Source: an uncultured Mycobacterium sp.
Lineage (GTDB): Bacteria; Actinomycetota; Actinomycetes; Mycobacteriales; Mycobacteriaceae
Assembly: GCA_900078375.1 (NCBI GenBank)
Contig: FLQS01000025.1
Coordinates: forward strand, 16,479-80,478
Length of the DNA stretch: 64,000 bases
Reading direction: 5' to 3'
This document shows positions 1-8,587 of this stretch, one piece after another. The notes under the pieces are model-generated. The model ran no database searches. It was not told the origin of the DNA and worked only from the letters and a program-made list of their open reading frames with translations. Numbering within the stretch: position 1 is the first letter of the stretch; each line of letters begins with the position of its first letter. The position numbers and the translations under genes were made by a program.

Positions 1-1
1 T

Positions 2-820
2 CGCGGCATCGCCATCGGCGGTGGTCTCGGCGGCCTGGTGGTGGTGTTGCTGGCGGTGTTCCTCGGGGTCGACCCCAGCCAGGTGCTCCCCCAGCAGCCG
101 GCCCTACCGCCCGGCGCCGAGCAGTCCTCGGGGTATGACCTGAGTAAGTGCAAGACCGGCGCCGACGCCAACGAATACGTCGAGTGCCGGGTGGTGGCCA
201 CCGGTAACTCCGTCGATGGTGTGTGGGCCGACCTGCTCAAGGGCTACACCCGCCCCAAGATGATGCTGTTCAAGAACAGCGTGCAAACCGGCTGCGGACC
301 GGCCACCAGCGATGTCGGGCCGTTCTACTGCCCGGTGGACAAGACCGCGTACTTCGACACCGATTTCTTCGATGTCCTCAAGACCCAATTCGGTTCCAGC
401 GGTGGCCCGTTGGCGCAGGAGTACGTGGTCGCCCACGAATACGGCCACCACGTCCAGGACCTGCTCGGCGTACTCGGCCGCGCCCAGCAGGGGGCGCAGG
501 GCGCCACCGGCGGCAGTGTGCGTACCGAATTGCAGGCCGACTGCTACGCCGGCGTGTGGGCGCACTACGCAGCCATCACCAAGCAGCCCGGCACCGACGT
601 GACCTATCTGGAACCCTTGACCGATAAGGACATTGCCGACGCGTTGTCGGCCGCGGCGTCGGTGGGTGACGATCGGATTCAGAAGCAGGCGACCGGACGC
701 GTCAACCCCGAGCAGTGGACGCACGGTTCGTCGGCCGAACGCCAGAAGTGGTTCACCACCGGCTACCAGACCGGTGACCCCAAGCAGTGCGACACGTTCA
801 AGGCCGGGGATCTGGGCTAG
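2..820 (+). CDS. Neutral zinc metallopeptidase, KPN_02809/YpfJ family (5' end outside window)
   Basis: The frame is open from the first bases, so the true start is upstream; 272 residues are visible. The fragment begins inside a glycine-rich hydrophobic stretch that looks like the single N-terminal membrane anchor, followed by an extracytoplasmic domain. The zincin motif HEYGH is at bases 434-448, and a probable third-ligand glutamate sits in ELQADC about 30 residues later, as in the KPN_02809 metallopeptidase family. Position among neighbours matches M. tuberculosis Rv2575, from memory. Substrate unknown. It converges on the DUF427 gene and overlaps its 3' end by 23 bp. Confidence 0.85.
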   Translation, partial: RGIAIGGGLGGLVVVLLAVFLGVDPSQVLPQQPALPPGAEQSSGYDLSKCKTGADANEYVECRVVATGNSVDGVWADLLKGYTRPKMMLFKNSVQTGCGPATSDVGPFYCPVDKTAYFDTDFFDVLKTQFGSSGGPLAQEYVVAHEYGHHVQDLLGVLGRAQQGAQGATGGSVRTELQADCYAGVWAHYAAITKQPGTDVTYLEPLTDKDIADALSAAASVGDDRIQKQATGRVNPEQWTHGSSAERQKWFTTGYQTGDPKQCDTFKAGDLG

Positions 821-1475
821 GCAGTTCGGCAATGACGTCAGCCCGCTCCGGGTCGAAGCTGAAATAGCCCGTGATGGGCCGGGTTTCGGGTAGCGGATCG
901 CCGTAGCTCCAGGCCACGTCCTCGACGTCGCCGGCGGCCCAGTAACTCGCGTACCCCTTGTAGTTGCAGTAGCTCGACGTGGCGGTCGGGCGCAGCAGGT
1001 CGGTACGCACATGCTCGGGCGCAACGTAAAGCCTTGGCGCCAGAGCTGTCTCGAACACGATCATGGTGTCGTCGGTGTCCACCAGCACGCCGCCCGCGAC
1101 CTCGACACGCAACCGCCGCCGGGTGGGCCGGCAATCGACGCGGTGATACGGGTTGGGCGGATAGTGCACCAGGGTGCGGCCCTCCTCCAGCCAGCTATCT
1201 ACGGCGCCCCACGGCACCCGCACATAGCCGGGCGCGGCCTCTTCGGGTTCGGTTGGCAGATGGGCTGTTTCACCGACCGGGAAGACGTAGCTCAGCGGCG
1301 CCCCGGCGCGGTGGACCATCAGCGCGTTCTCGGTGTCGATGACCAGCTGCCCGTCGCGCACCGCCTGCACCCGGCGCGGATGGGGCTCGACGTAGACGAT
1401 CGGCTCGGCCACCGGTGGAAAGAACCAGCCGGCCCGATCCGGACCGAGTGGGCCACGCCCGGCGACCAGGCTCAT
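798..1475 (-). CDS. DUF427 domain protein
   Basis: 225 residues. The architecture is that of DUF427 proteins: compact beta-rich domains with the family-type pattern of an acidic DT/DTDDTM strand, a Pro-x-x-Tyr segment (LYVAPEHV) and the C-terminal CNYKGYASYW motif followed by AWSYGDPLPE. These motifs occur in the second half; the N-terminal half repeats a similar strand pattern (VIDTENALMV ... YVFPVGE), suggesting two tandem copies of the fold. No signal peptide, so probably cytoplasmic. Biochemical role unknown. The stop lies inside the 3' end of the convergent metallopeptidase gene. Only 4 bp separate its start from the thioesterase stop upstream, so the two may be co-transcribed. Confidence 0.8.
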   Translation of the reverse strand: MSLVAGRGPLGPDRAGWFFPPVAEPIVYVEPHPRRVQAVRDGQLVIDTENALMVHRAGAPLSYVFPVGETAHLPTEPEEAAPGYVRVPWGAVDSWLEEGRTLVHYPPNPYHRVDCRPTRRRLRVEVAGGVLVDTDDTMIVFETALAPRLYVAPEHVRTDLLRPTATSSYCNYKGYASYWAAGDVEDVAWSYGDPLPETRPITGYFSFDPERADVIAELPSPDPRP

Positions 1476-1479
1476 CGCG

Positions 1480-2361
1480 CTAGATCCGGGCTTCGGCGGC
1501 GATCGCGTTGTCGGTGGTCCGCAGCGGGCGGATCAACGCGTCCTGGGTGAACGACGCGATCAACTCGCCCTCCTGCGTGTGGACCGCCCCGCGGATATAA
1601 GACATGCCGGCACCGACCTGCGTGCTCTCGTGGGTGTAGAGCAGCCAACCGCTCCAACTGACCGGCTCGTGGAAGCTCACCGTGACGGTCATCGGCGCGG
1701 TCGAGACGGTGAAGTGCGACTGCGCGGTGCCGATCCCGGCGTGCGCGCGCATGGTCGTCGAGATGCCCAGATGCCCGGTGAAGTAGGCGATCAGGGCCTT
1801 GGCCAAGTCATCGCGCGTCGGGATCGGCTCGTAGTGCAGCCACGCGTAAACCTCGGGCGGCCCCACCTCGTCGGGGCTGTTGATGTCGACGACGTCGACC
1901 AGCTTGACCTGCCGCCCCTGCATCGGCATTTCGCAGACATTGGACTGATCCGGTCCGGCCACCTCAGGGCGCGGCAGCTGGTGGCGGATCACGTCAGGGG
2001 TGGGCACATCGGCGAGCACCGTGAACGTCATGCAGCGCTTGCCGTTCTGCGAGGCGGTGATGAAGGCGGTGGCGGTGGAGCGGCCTTCGGAGACGACGTC
2101 GATATCGAGCACCACCGGCGGGCCCACCAGCACCGCGCGGGCGAACACACTGTGTACCGAGCGAATTGACTTGCCCTCGAAGCGCTTTGCCGCGGCCACG
2201 ATGGCTTGGGCGAGTACCTGGGTGCCCTCCACGACCTGGCGCTCGTCGGCGTCGGCGATACCGGTCGGTGCGATGAAGCGATCCTGGCTCTCGGCCTCGA
2301 TGTCGAAGAGCTCGAGCAGGCGCGCCACTGTCCAAAGGTTCTCGCCAGAATTCGAAGCCAC
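1480..2361 (-). CDS. Acyl-CoA thioesterase II-like (TesB, double hot-dog)
   Basis: About 293 residues if started at the GTG at 2361, which has a GAGG-type ribosome binding site a few bases upstream; a GTG at 2373 is the alternative. A longer open frame to 2556 overlaps the divergent regulator and is unlikely. The sequence is TesB-like: an N-terminal LLELFDIE opening, SVHSVFARA in the first half, then a second hot-dog half with SWSGWLLYTHES and GAVHTQEGELIAS near the end. It would hydrolyse acyl-CoA to acid and CoA in the cytoplasm. It is divergent from a TetR gene and an acyl-CoA dehydrogenase operon and shares a promoter motif with that operon, so it probably serves the same acyl-CoA pathway. 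Confidence 0.8.
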   Translation of the reverse strand: MASNSGENLWTVARLLELFDIEAESQDRFIAPTGIADADERQVVEGTQVLAQAIVAAAKRFEGKSIRSVHSVFARAVLVGPPVVLDIDVVSEGRSTATAFITASQNGKRCMTFTVLADVPTPDVIRHQLPRPEVAGPDQSNVCEMPMQGRQVKLVDVVDINSPDEVGPPEVYAWLHYEPIPTRDDLAKALIAYFTGHLGISTTMRAHAGIGTAQSHFTVSTAPMTVTVSFHEPVSWSGWLLYTHESTQVGAGMSYIRGAVHTQEGELIASFTQDALIRPLRTTDNAIAAEARI

Positions 2362-2391
2362 GTGTTCCCTCACCTCGTCGTGTTCCAAGAC

Positions 2392-2418
2392 GGTAACGTC
2401 ATTCTCGTCACTGTAACC
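2392..2418. promoter_or_regulatory. Candidate operator in thioesterase/TetR divergent promoter
   Basis: The 76-bp gap between the divergent thioesterase and TetR genes carries GGTAACGTCATT (2392-2403) followed by a related half-site ending GTAACC at 2418. The identical 12-mer recurs at 3118-3129 upstream of the amidohydrolase gene. A 12-bp exact match in two promoters flanking one TetR gene fits an autoregulatory TetR operator; this is inference from sequence only. Confidence 0.5.
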
Positions 2419-2437
2419 CGACCGATAAGCTGACCCG

Positions 2438-3058
2438 ATGGCCAAGGCCAACGAACGATCGCCCGACGCAATGACCGCCGATCCGGACTCCCGGGAGAGC
2501 CGCTTCATGCGGTCTGCGCTGTCGATTCTGGCCGAGACCGGCCGCACCGACTTCACCGTTCTGGAAGTCGTGGAGCGCTCGAAGACCTCGCTGCGGTCGT
2601 TCTACCAGCACTTCACCACCAAAGACGAGCTGCTGCTGGCGCTGATCGACACCATCATGGCCGAATCCACCAAGCGTTGGCGCAACGAGACCGACGGTCT
2701 GGCCGCCGCGGATGCGATGCGGTTGTTGATCGACCGGATCTGCACGCCGGCCGAATCCACCAAGCAGGACAGCATCAACCGCGGCCTGACCTACTACAAC
2801 GACCACCTCGCCGAGACGCTGCCACGGGAGTACTCCCGCGTGCTGTCCCCGCTGCATCAACTGATCGGCGAGATCCTCGAACGCGGGAAGGACGAGGGTA
2901 CGTTCCGGGGTGACCTGCAGTCCGAGACCACCGCCGCGCTCATCATGCAGGCGGTGCTCGGCGCGATGCGGCTGCGCAGCCTGGGTGCCGAACTCAACGG
3001 CGTCCCCATCGACGGGGCGCATATTTACGACTTCTGCGTGCGCGGCCTGCTGCCCTGA
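2438..3058 (+). CDS. TetR/AcrR-family transcriptional regulator
   Basis: 206 residues. An N-terminal helix-turn-helix of TetR type is clear: FTVLEVVERSKTSLRSFYQH followed by FTTKDELLLALI, at about residues 38-70, then an all-helical ligand-binding domain. An ATG at 2471 is an alternative start. It is divergent from the TesB-like gene and precedes the amidohydrolase and two acyl-CoA dehydrogenases, so it is the obvious local regulator; by family analogy the ligand would be an acyl-CoA or pathway intermediate. The shared GGTAACGTCATT motif at 2392 and 3118 is a candidate binding site. Confidence 0.88.
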   Translation: MAKANERSPDAMTADPDSRESRFMRSALSILAETGRTDFTVLEVVERSKTSLRSFYQHFTTKDELLLALIDTIMAESTKRWRNETDGLAAADAMRLLIDRICTPAESTKQDSINRGLTYYNDHLAETLPREYSRVLSPLHQLIGEILERGKDEGTFRGDLQSETTAALIMQAVLGAMRLRSLGAELNGVPIDGAHIYDFCVRGLLP

Positions 3059-3117
3059 CCTGTTTGCGCTGGTAGATCTCCCTTTTTCGACCGATGTGTT
3101 TACCCAGCTCGCCGCGT

Positions 3118-3142
3118 GGTAACGTCATTACCGTTATTCACC
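3118..3142. promoter_or_regulatory. Candidate TetR operator upstream of amidohydrolase
   Basis: GGTAACGTCATT at 3118-3129 repeats exactly the motif at 2392-2403. Here it is part of a dyad: TAACG (3120-3124) and CGTTA (3132-3136) with 7 bp between. It lies 24 bp upstream of the amidohydrolase start codon. Confidence 0.5.
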
Positions 3143-3165
3143 AATCAGACTCTCTGGAGGCGGCC

Positions 3166-4395
3166 ATGCCCTCGCGCGAGCTTCCCTATCCCGTGTTCGA
3201 CGCCGACAACCACTTCTACGAGCCCCAGGAAGCGCTGACGCAATTCCTGCCGGACAACCGGAAGGGCGTCATCGACTACATCGACGTCAAGGGCCGCACC
3301 AAGATCGTGGTGCGCAACCACATCAGCGACTACATCCCCAACCCGACCTTCGAGGTCGTCGCCCGCCCCGGCGCCCAGGAGGAGTACTTCCGGCACGGCA
3401 GCGGCGGCAAGAGCTACCGCGAGGTCATGGGCAAGCCGATGAAGGCCATCCCCGCGTTCCGCAACCCCGAGGCGCGCCTTGAGGTGCTCGACGGCCTGGG
3501 CCTGGACTACACGATCATGTTCCCGACCCTGGCCAGCCTGGTCGAGGAGCGACTCAAGGACGATCCGGAGCTGATCCTGGACATCGTCCATGCGCTCAAC
3601 CAGTGGATGTATGAGACCTGGCAGTTCAACTACGAGGGCCGGATCTTCTCCACCCCGGTCATCAACCTGAGCATCGTCGACCGTGCGCTCGAGGAGCTCG
3701 AATGGTGCCTCGAGCGCGGCGCCAAGACCGTTCTCGTGCGCCCGGCACCCGTCGCGGGCTTCCGCGGCTCGCGCTCGATGGGCCTGCCCGAGTTCGATCC
3801 GTTCTGGGACGCCTGCGTCAAGGCCGGCATCCCGGTGTGCATGCACGCCTCGGACAGTGGCTACGCCGAGTACCTCAACGACTGGGAACCCGCCGAGGAG
3901 TTCCTGCCGTTCAAGCCGACGTCGTTCCGGATGGTCGCGATGGGCAAGCGGCCCATCGAGGACACCATGGCCGCGCTGGTGTGCCACGGCGCGCTGACCC
4001 GTAATCCGGATCTGCGGATCCTGTCCATCGAGAACGGCGCATCCTGGGTGCCCTACCTCTTCTACCAGTTCAAAGACGTCTACTCGAAGATGCCGCAGGA
4101 GTTCCCCGAGGATCCCATCCAGGCGTTCCGGCGCGGCGTGTACGTGGCGCCGTTCTGGGAGGATGACTTCAAGAAGATGGCCGAGCTGTGCGGCATCGAC
4201 CGCATCATCTTCGGTTCGGACTGGCCGCACCCGGAGGGGTTGGCCAACCCGATCAACCTCGTCGACGACCTGGTTGCCCAGGGTCTGGACTCCGAAGGTC
4301 AGCGAAAGGTGATGGGCGGCAACCTGGTCGACCTGTTCAAGGTCCCCAACGTGTCGGTCCACAAGCCCGACGTGCCTGCGCTCGTCATCGCCTGA
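3166..4395 (+). CDS. Metal-dependent amidohydrolase (TIM-barrel, COG2159 type)
   Basis: 409 residues from the ATG at 3166, which is preceded by a GGAGG ribosome binding site; the frame is open further upstream but that part overlaps the operator. The N-terminus has the amidohydrolase signature VFDADNHFYEP, with a later VCMHASDSG metal-ligand region (about residue 225) and the C-terminal FGSDWPHPEG motif (about residue 350) carrying the catalytic aspartate. Such proteins hydrolyse or decarboxylate cyclic and aromatic acids. Its place between a TetR regulator and two acyl-CoA dehydrogenases suggests it acts on a ring or side-chain intermediate in a CoA-thioester pathway; the substrate cannot be read from sequence. 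Confidence 0.85.
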   Translation: MPSRELPYPVFDADNHFYEPQEALTQFLPDNRKGVIDYIDVKGRTKIVVRNHISDYIPNPTFEVVARPGAQEEYFRHGSGGKSYREVMGKPMKAIPAFRNPEARLEVLDGLGLDYTIMFPTLASLVEERLKDDPELILDIVHALNQWMYETWQFNYEGRIFSTPVINLSIVDRALEELEWCLERGAKTVLVRPAPVAGFRGSRSMGLPEFDPFWDACVKAGIPVCMHASDSGYAEYLNDWEPAEEFLPFKPTSFRMVAMGKRPIEDTMAALVCHGALTRNPDLRILSIENGASWVPYLFYQFKDVYSKMPQEFPEDPIQAFRRGVYVAPFWEDDFKKMAELCGIDRIIFGSDWPHPEGLANPINLVDDLVAQGLDSEGQRKVMGGNLVDLFKVPNVSVHKPDVPALVIA

Positions 4396-4439
4396 CCGTT
4401 CCGACTGACCACCACCACTGAACAGGCTGGACTGGCTCT

Positions 4440-5579
4440 ATGACAGATGTCGCCAATCCCGAACAGATGTTGTTTGCGTCGACGACGCAGGCCTTCCTGG
4501 AGAAGGAGGCATCACTGAGCCGGGTGCGCGAGCTGCACGCCGCGGACACCTCCTTCGACAGCGCGTGGTGGCAGCGGGCGGCCGAGCTCGGCTGGGCCAG
4601 CCTGCTGGTCCCGGAAGAGCTTGGCGGCGGCAGTGTTTCGGGTGACGGGCTGGCCGATCTCGCCTTGGTGGCCGAACAGATCGGCCACAGTGTGGCACCG
4701 GGTCCGCTGCATCCGGTCAGCGTCGTACTGGCGGGTCTGGTCGAGGCGCCCGACGGACACCAAGACACCATCGATGCACTGGTGGCCGGCGAACTGGTGG
4801 CGTCATGGGCGGTCTACGAACCGCGCCGGCCGCTGTCCCCGTTGCAGCCGAGTGTGACCGCGACGCGCACCGAGTCCGGTTACCGCATCGACGGGGTCAA
4901 GGACCGTGTCGAGGCGGGCACCGAAGCCGGCGTCTTCCTGGTGGTCGCCGATCTCGACGGCAGTCCTCGCCAATTTCTGGTCCCCGCCGACCGCGCAGTA
5001 GTCACCGAGCAGCGCTCCGTCGACATGGTGAAGCGTTATGCCCGAGTGGAATTCGATGGTGCCGAAGTCGACGAGACCGCCGCGGTCGGCGACGCCACGC
5101 AGACACCGGCAATCATCGAGCGGCAGCGCCAGGTCGCGTTGGTGCTGCAGTGCGCGGAAATCGTCGGGATTCTGGACGCCGTGCTGGCCATGACGACCCA
5201 GTGGATGTTCGATCGCCATAGTTTCGGCAGGCCGCTGGCCTCCTACCAGGCGCTCAAGCATCGGCTCGCCGATATGAAGATGTGGTTCGAGGCGTGCCGG
5301 GGAACGACGGCGGGCGCGGTGGCCGCGGTGTCGGCGCGCTCGGAGGACGCCACCCTTCTGGTCAGCGTCGCCAAAGCCTATGTGGCCGAACGTGCCCCGC
5401 TGATGCTGCAGGATTGTGTGCAACTGCACGGCGGGATCGGTGTCACCTGGGAGCACGACCTGCACTTGTTCCTGCGCCGTGCCGCGTTGTACCGCGCGCT
5501 CTACGGTTCACCGGAGGATCACCACCGCGCGGTGTACGCATTGAGTGCCAAGACCGCACCACAGGAGGCTTCGGCATGA
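4440..5579 (+). CDS. Acyl-CoA dehydrogenase (first of an adjacent pair)
   Basis: 379 residues with acyl-CoA dehydrogenase order: N-terminal helices, a beta middle domain, and a C-terminal FAD-contacting region with HSFGRPLASYQALKHRLADM and VQLHGGIGVTWEHDLHLFLR. It would oxidise an acyl-CoA to the enoyl-CoA using FAD and an electron transfer flavoprotein. It overlaps the next acyl-CoA dehydrogenase gene by 4 bp (ATGA). In actinobacteria such adjacent FadE pairs often form alpha2-beta2 enzymes in which only one subunit supplies the catalytic base; that arrangement is inferred here. Confidence 0.87.
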   Translation: MTDVANPEQMLFASTTQAFLEKEASLSRVRELHAADTSFDSAWWQRAAELGWASLLVPEELGGGSVSGDGLADLALVAEQIGHSVAPGPLHPVSVVLAGLVEAPDGHQDTIDALVAGELVASWAVYEPRRPLSPLQPSVTATRTESGYRIDGVKDRVEAGTEAGVFLVVADLDGSPRQFLVPADRAVVTEQRSVDMVKRYARVEFDGAEVDETAAVGDATQTPAIIERQRQVALVLQCAEIVGILDAVLAMTTQWMFDRHSFGRPLASYQALKHRLADMKMWFEACRGTTAGAVAAVSARSEDATLLVSVAKAYVAERAPLMLQDCVQLHGGIGVTWEHDLHLFLRRAALYRALYGSPEDHHRAVYALSAKTAPQEASA

Positions 5580-6835
5580 CCGACACCGCGATCACCGTGG
5601 CCACCGAATCGGTCGCCGATTTCGCTGCCAGGGCCCGGACCTGGCTGGCCGAGAACATGCCGACCATCGACCCGGATCATCCACCGTTCTCGGTGCGCGC
5701 CGAACAAGCCTCCTGGGATCGCGCCCAAGAACTGCAGAAGCGCTTGTACGAGGGCGGTTTCGCCGGGATCTGCTTCCCCCGCGAGTACGGCGGGCTGGGC
5801 CTGGACCTTGCCTATCAGCGGGCCTTCAACGCCGAGTGTCGTCGCTACGAGATGCCACTGATCCTCAATGTGCCATCGCTGAGCATCTGTTCGGCGACGA
5901 TCCTCGACATGGGCACCGAAAGCCAAAAACGCGAACGTATTTCGGCTGCCATCCGCGGCGACGAGGTGCTTTGCCAGCTGCTGAGTGAACCCAGCGGCGG
6001 CTCAGATCTGGCCGGGGTCATCACCCGCGCAGATCGCCGTGGCGACACCTGGGTCATCAATGGCGCCAAGACGTGGAGCACCAGCGCGTTCGCCGCCGAC
6101 TACGGGCTGCTGCTGGCGCGCACCGACTGGACCGTGCCCAAGCACGAGGGCCTGACCATGTTCCTGGTGCCACTGAATTCCCCCGGAATCACCATGCGCC
6201 GGATCAAAGAGGTCAACGGTAACGAGGAATTCTGCGAGGAGTTCTTCGACGGCCTGGAACTGGGTGACGACGCCGTGGTCGGCGAGGTCAACAACGGTTG
6301 GGAAGTGGCGTCCCGTCAGCTGTTCCACGAACGTCGTGCGGTCGGCGGCGGATCGGAATTCGCCAGTGGAACCGGCGCGGAGAACGCCAGCGAGATGCCG
6401 CCAGACCATGTCGGCCTGGCTGAGCGCACCGGGCAGGGCGACGACCCGGCGGTGCAGAACCTCGCCGGTCGCGCGTTGGTGCGCCGCATCGTCAAAGACC
6501 AGCTCATCGATCACGTCGGAACCGCAATCGGCAACGGCACGCTGCCGCCCAACGCCGGCACGCTGATCCGGCTGTTCCACGCCGAGACAACCGAACTCGA
6601 AGTCGACACCGCGCTGGCGATCGCCGGTACCGCCGGCGTGGTCGACGAAGGTGGCGAGCTGTCCGACCTCCTGGATATCGGGGTGCGGTATCTGTCGCGA
6701 CAGACCGGTTCGCTGGGCGGCGGTAGCAGTGAGATGGCCCGCAACGTGATCAGCGAGCGCATCCTCGGCTTCCCGCGCGAGCTGGCCGCCGATAAGGGTG
6801 TGCCGTTCAATCAGGTCAAGCGCGGCCGCACCTAG
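5576..6835 (+). CDS. Acyl-CoA dehydrogenase (second of an adjacent pair)
   Basis: 419 residues from the ATG at 5576, chosen because it overlaps the preceding stop (ATGA). Middle-domain motifs are clear: LLSEPSGGSDLAG (about residues 135-150) and WVINGAKTWSTSA, then the C-terminal GGGSSEMARNVISERILGFP. Together with the upstream paralogue it probably forms a heteromeric FadE enzyme. Last gene of the TetR-amidohydrolase-FadE-FadE operon; its 3' end overlaps the convergent radical-SAM gene by 4 bp. Confidence 0.87.
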   Translation: MTDTAITVATESVADFAARARTWLAENMPTIDPDHPPFSVRAEQASWDRAQELQKRLYEGGFAGICFPREYGGLGLDLAYQRAFNAECRRYEMPLILNVPSLSICSATILDMGTESQKRERISAAIRGDEVLCQLLSEPSGGSDLAGVITRADRRGDTWVINGAKTWSTSAFAADYGLLLARTDWTVPKHEGLTMFLVPLNSPGITMRRIKEVNGNEEFCEEFFDGLELGDDAVVGEVNNGWEVASRQLFHERRAVGGGSEFASGTGAENASEMPPDHVGLAERTGQGDDPAVQNLAGRALVRRIVKDQLIDHVGTAIGNGTLPPNAGTLIRLFHAETTELEVDTALAIAGTAGVVDEGGELSDLLDIGVRYLSRQTGSLGGGSSEMARNVISERILGFPRELAADKGVPFNQVKRGRT

Positions 6836-7845
6836 AAGAGCGTCGGCTGTGGCTCGGGTTCGGCGACGGCAGGCGGCGGGGCCGCGCTGAACGGCCGGTG
6901 GTCACCAGCCAGGCGATGCTTGGCCACCAGGGGCGCCACTCGCCGGCGCAGCATGTCGCGGTACTCGGCGGGTAGGTAGGCGCCGCGCCGGTACAGCTGA
7001 CGGTAGGGCGCAACGAGTTCGGGATGTGAGCGCGCCAGCCAGGTCATGAACCAGCCACGCGTCGAACTGCGCAGGTGCAACCCGAACACCGTGACGCTGG
7101 TGGCGCCCGCTGCAGCGATCTGCCCGAGCAGGCCGTCGAGATGTTCGGCCGAGTCGGTCAGGTGCGGTAGTACCGGGGCGACCATCACGTGGCAGTCCAA
7201 CCCGGCGTCGCGCACCGCGGCAATGAGCCCGAGCCGAGCCTGCGGCGACGGGGTGCCGGGTTCGACGTCGCGGTGTAGATCGGGGTCGCCGACGGCCAGT
7301 GATATCGCGACTGACACCGGAACCTGTTGTGCCACATCGACAATCAGGTCCAGATCCCGGCGCAGCAACGTGCCCTTGGTGAGGATCGACAGCGGTGTCC
7401 CCGAGCCTGCGAGCGCACCGATGATGCCCGGCATCAACGCGTAGCGCCCCTCGGCCCGTTGATAGGGATCGGTATTGGTGCCCAGCGCCACCGTTTCCCG
7501 GCGCCAGGACGGGCGGTGGAGCTCACGGCGGAGCACGTCGACAATGTTGGTCTTCACCACGATCTGGCTGTCGAAATCCGCGCCTGGATCGAACTCCAGA
7601 TATTCGTGGGTGGGCCGGGCGAAGCAGTACCGACAGGCATGCGAGCAGCCACGGTAGCCGTTAACGGTGAACCGGAACGGCAGCATCGCGGCGGCGGGGA
7701 TCTTGTTCAGTGCCGACTTGCACAGCACCTCGTGAAAGGTGATGCCGTCGAATTGCGGGGTGCGCACGCTGCGCACCAGGCCGATGCGCTGCAGGCCGGG
7801 CAGCGCGCCGTCATCGACCGCTATCCCCTGGCCGCTCCACCGCAT
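6832..7845 (-). CDS. Radical SAM protein, Rv2578c-like (SplB-related)
   Basis: 337 residues. The radical-SAM cluster motif is at residues 67-74 (CSHACRYC), followed by FARPTHEYLEFDPGADFD and VALGTNTDPYQRAEG, typical of the COG1533-type family related to spore photoproduct lyase. It would bind a 4Fe-4S cluster and S-adenosylmethionine. The enzyme's substrate is unknown. A perfect mycobacterial SOS box ends 8 bp upstream of the start codon, which implies LexA control and a role in the DNA damage response; the M. tuberculosis homologue Rv2578c is, to my knowledge, in the LexA regulon. Confidence 0.88.
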   Translation of the reverse strand: MRWSGQGIAVDDGALPGLQRIGLVRSVRTPQFDGITFHEVLCKSALNKIPAAAMLPFRFTVNGYRGCSHACRYCFARPTHEYLEFDPGADFDSQIVVKTNIVDVLRRELHRPSWRRETVALGTNTDPYQRAEGRYALMPGIIGALAGSGTPLSILTKGTLLRRDLDLIVDVAQQVPVSVAISLAVGDPDLHRDVEPGTPSPQARLGLIAAVRDAGLDCHVMVAPVLPHLTDSAEHLDGLLGQIAAAGATSVTVFGLHLRSSTRGWFMTWLARSHPELVAPYRQLYRRGAYLPAEYRDMLRRRVAPLVAKHRLAGDHRPFSAAPPPAVAEPEPQPTLF

Positions 7846-7853
7846 CGTTCTAT

Positions 7854-7869
7854 TCGAACGAACGTTCGA
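7854..7869. promoter_or_regulatory. SOS box (LexA site)
   Basis: TCGAAC-GAAC-GTTCGA matches the mycobacterial LexA consensus TCGAAC(N4)GTTCGA with no mismatch. It sits 8 bp upstream of the radical-SAM start codon on the minus strand and downstream of the 7900-8556 gene, so it most likely controls only the radical-SAM gene. Confidence 0.88.
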
Positions 7870-7899
7870 TCATCTGTCAATGCCCGATGCAGGACGAAT

Positions 7900-8556
7900 C
7901 TAGTCGTCCAGCTCCCCCGCGATGCCGCGCTCGAGCGCGGCCGTGGTCCGGTCGGGCAGCACAAGAAGCCCGTCGAGCTCGCCGCGGGCCAGCTCGTAAG
8001 CCCGCTCCCGCTCCTGCGGGGTGGCGCCTCGGTCGGCGGCCACCCGCAGCAGACTTTGGGCGCGGGTCATCCGCTGCTGATCCGCGCGGGAGAAGTCGCT
8101 GCGCCGGCGCCGCCGGGCCTCGTTCTCGGCGGCATCGAACGCGGTCACATACTCCTCGACGGCGTCAAGGTACTGCCGCGCGGCCTCGACATCGTCGAGC
8201 AGGTCCTCAGCCTTGCCGGGCCGCAGCAGCTCTGCGCGCAGTTTGGCCCGGTGGAATCCCACCGTCAGCGGATCGCGCATATCGGTCATCGCCGGGAAGT
8301 CGAGCAGTTTGGCGGCGTCGAGTTCGTACTCAAGCCAGCGGGCGTCGGTCCGGTTGCGTTCGTCGATCACCCGGGTGATGGTGCGCCATTGTGCCGCTTG
8401 GCTTTTCGGCGCATCTCGACGGGCGACCGGCGGGGCCTGCTCAGATTCGTTCTGCCGTTTGGTGAGAGCGGAGACACCCCGGAACGCGGCATAAAGCGCG
8501 CCGGCGATCGGCACGATGACGAGCAGCAGCTCCACCAACCGGAATATCAGCCCCAC
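7900..8556 (-). CDS. Membrane-anchored helical protein of unknown function
   Basis: 218 residues. One N-terminal transmembrane helix (about residues 3-25, LVELLLVIVPIAGALYAAF) is followed by a charged, almost entirely helical cytoplasmic domain rich in Arg, Glu and Ala with coiled-coil potential around residues 50-160 and RRRRR near residue 150. I do not recognise a domain. It lies between a PanE-like gene and the SOS-controlled radical-SAM gene, all on the minus strand, but the SOS box separates it from the latter. Confidence 0.72.
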   Translation of the reverse strand: MGLIFRLVELLLVIVPIAGALYAAFRGVSALTKRQNESEQAPPVARRDAPKSQAAQWRTITRVIDERNRTDARWLEYELDAAKLLDFPAMTDMRDPLTVGFHRAKLRAELLRPGKAEDLLDDVEAARQYLDAVEEYVTAFDAAENEARRRRRSDFSRADQQRMTRAQSLLRVAADRGATPQERERAYELARGELDGLLVLPDRTTAALERGIAGELDD

Positions 8557-8587
8557 CTAGTCAGGATGCCACCTCGCGGGTGCCGGG

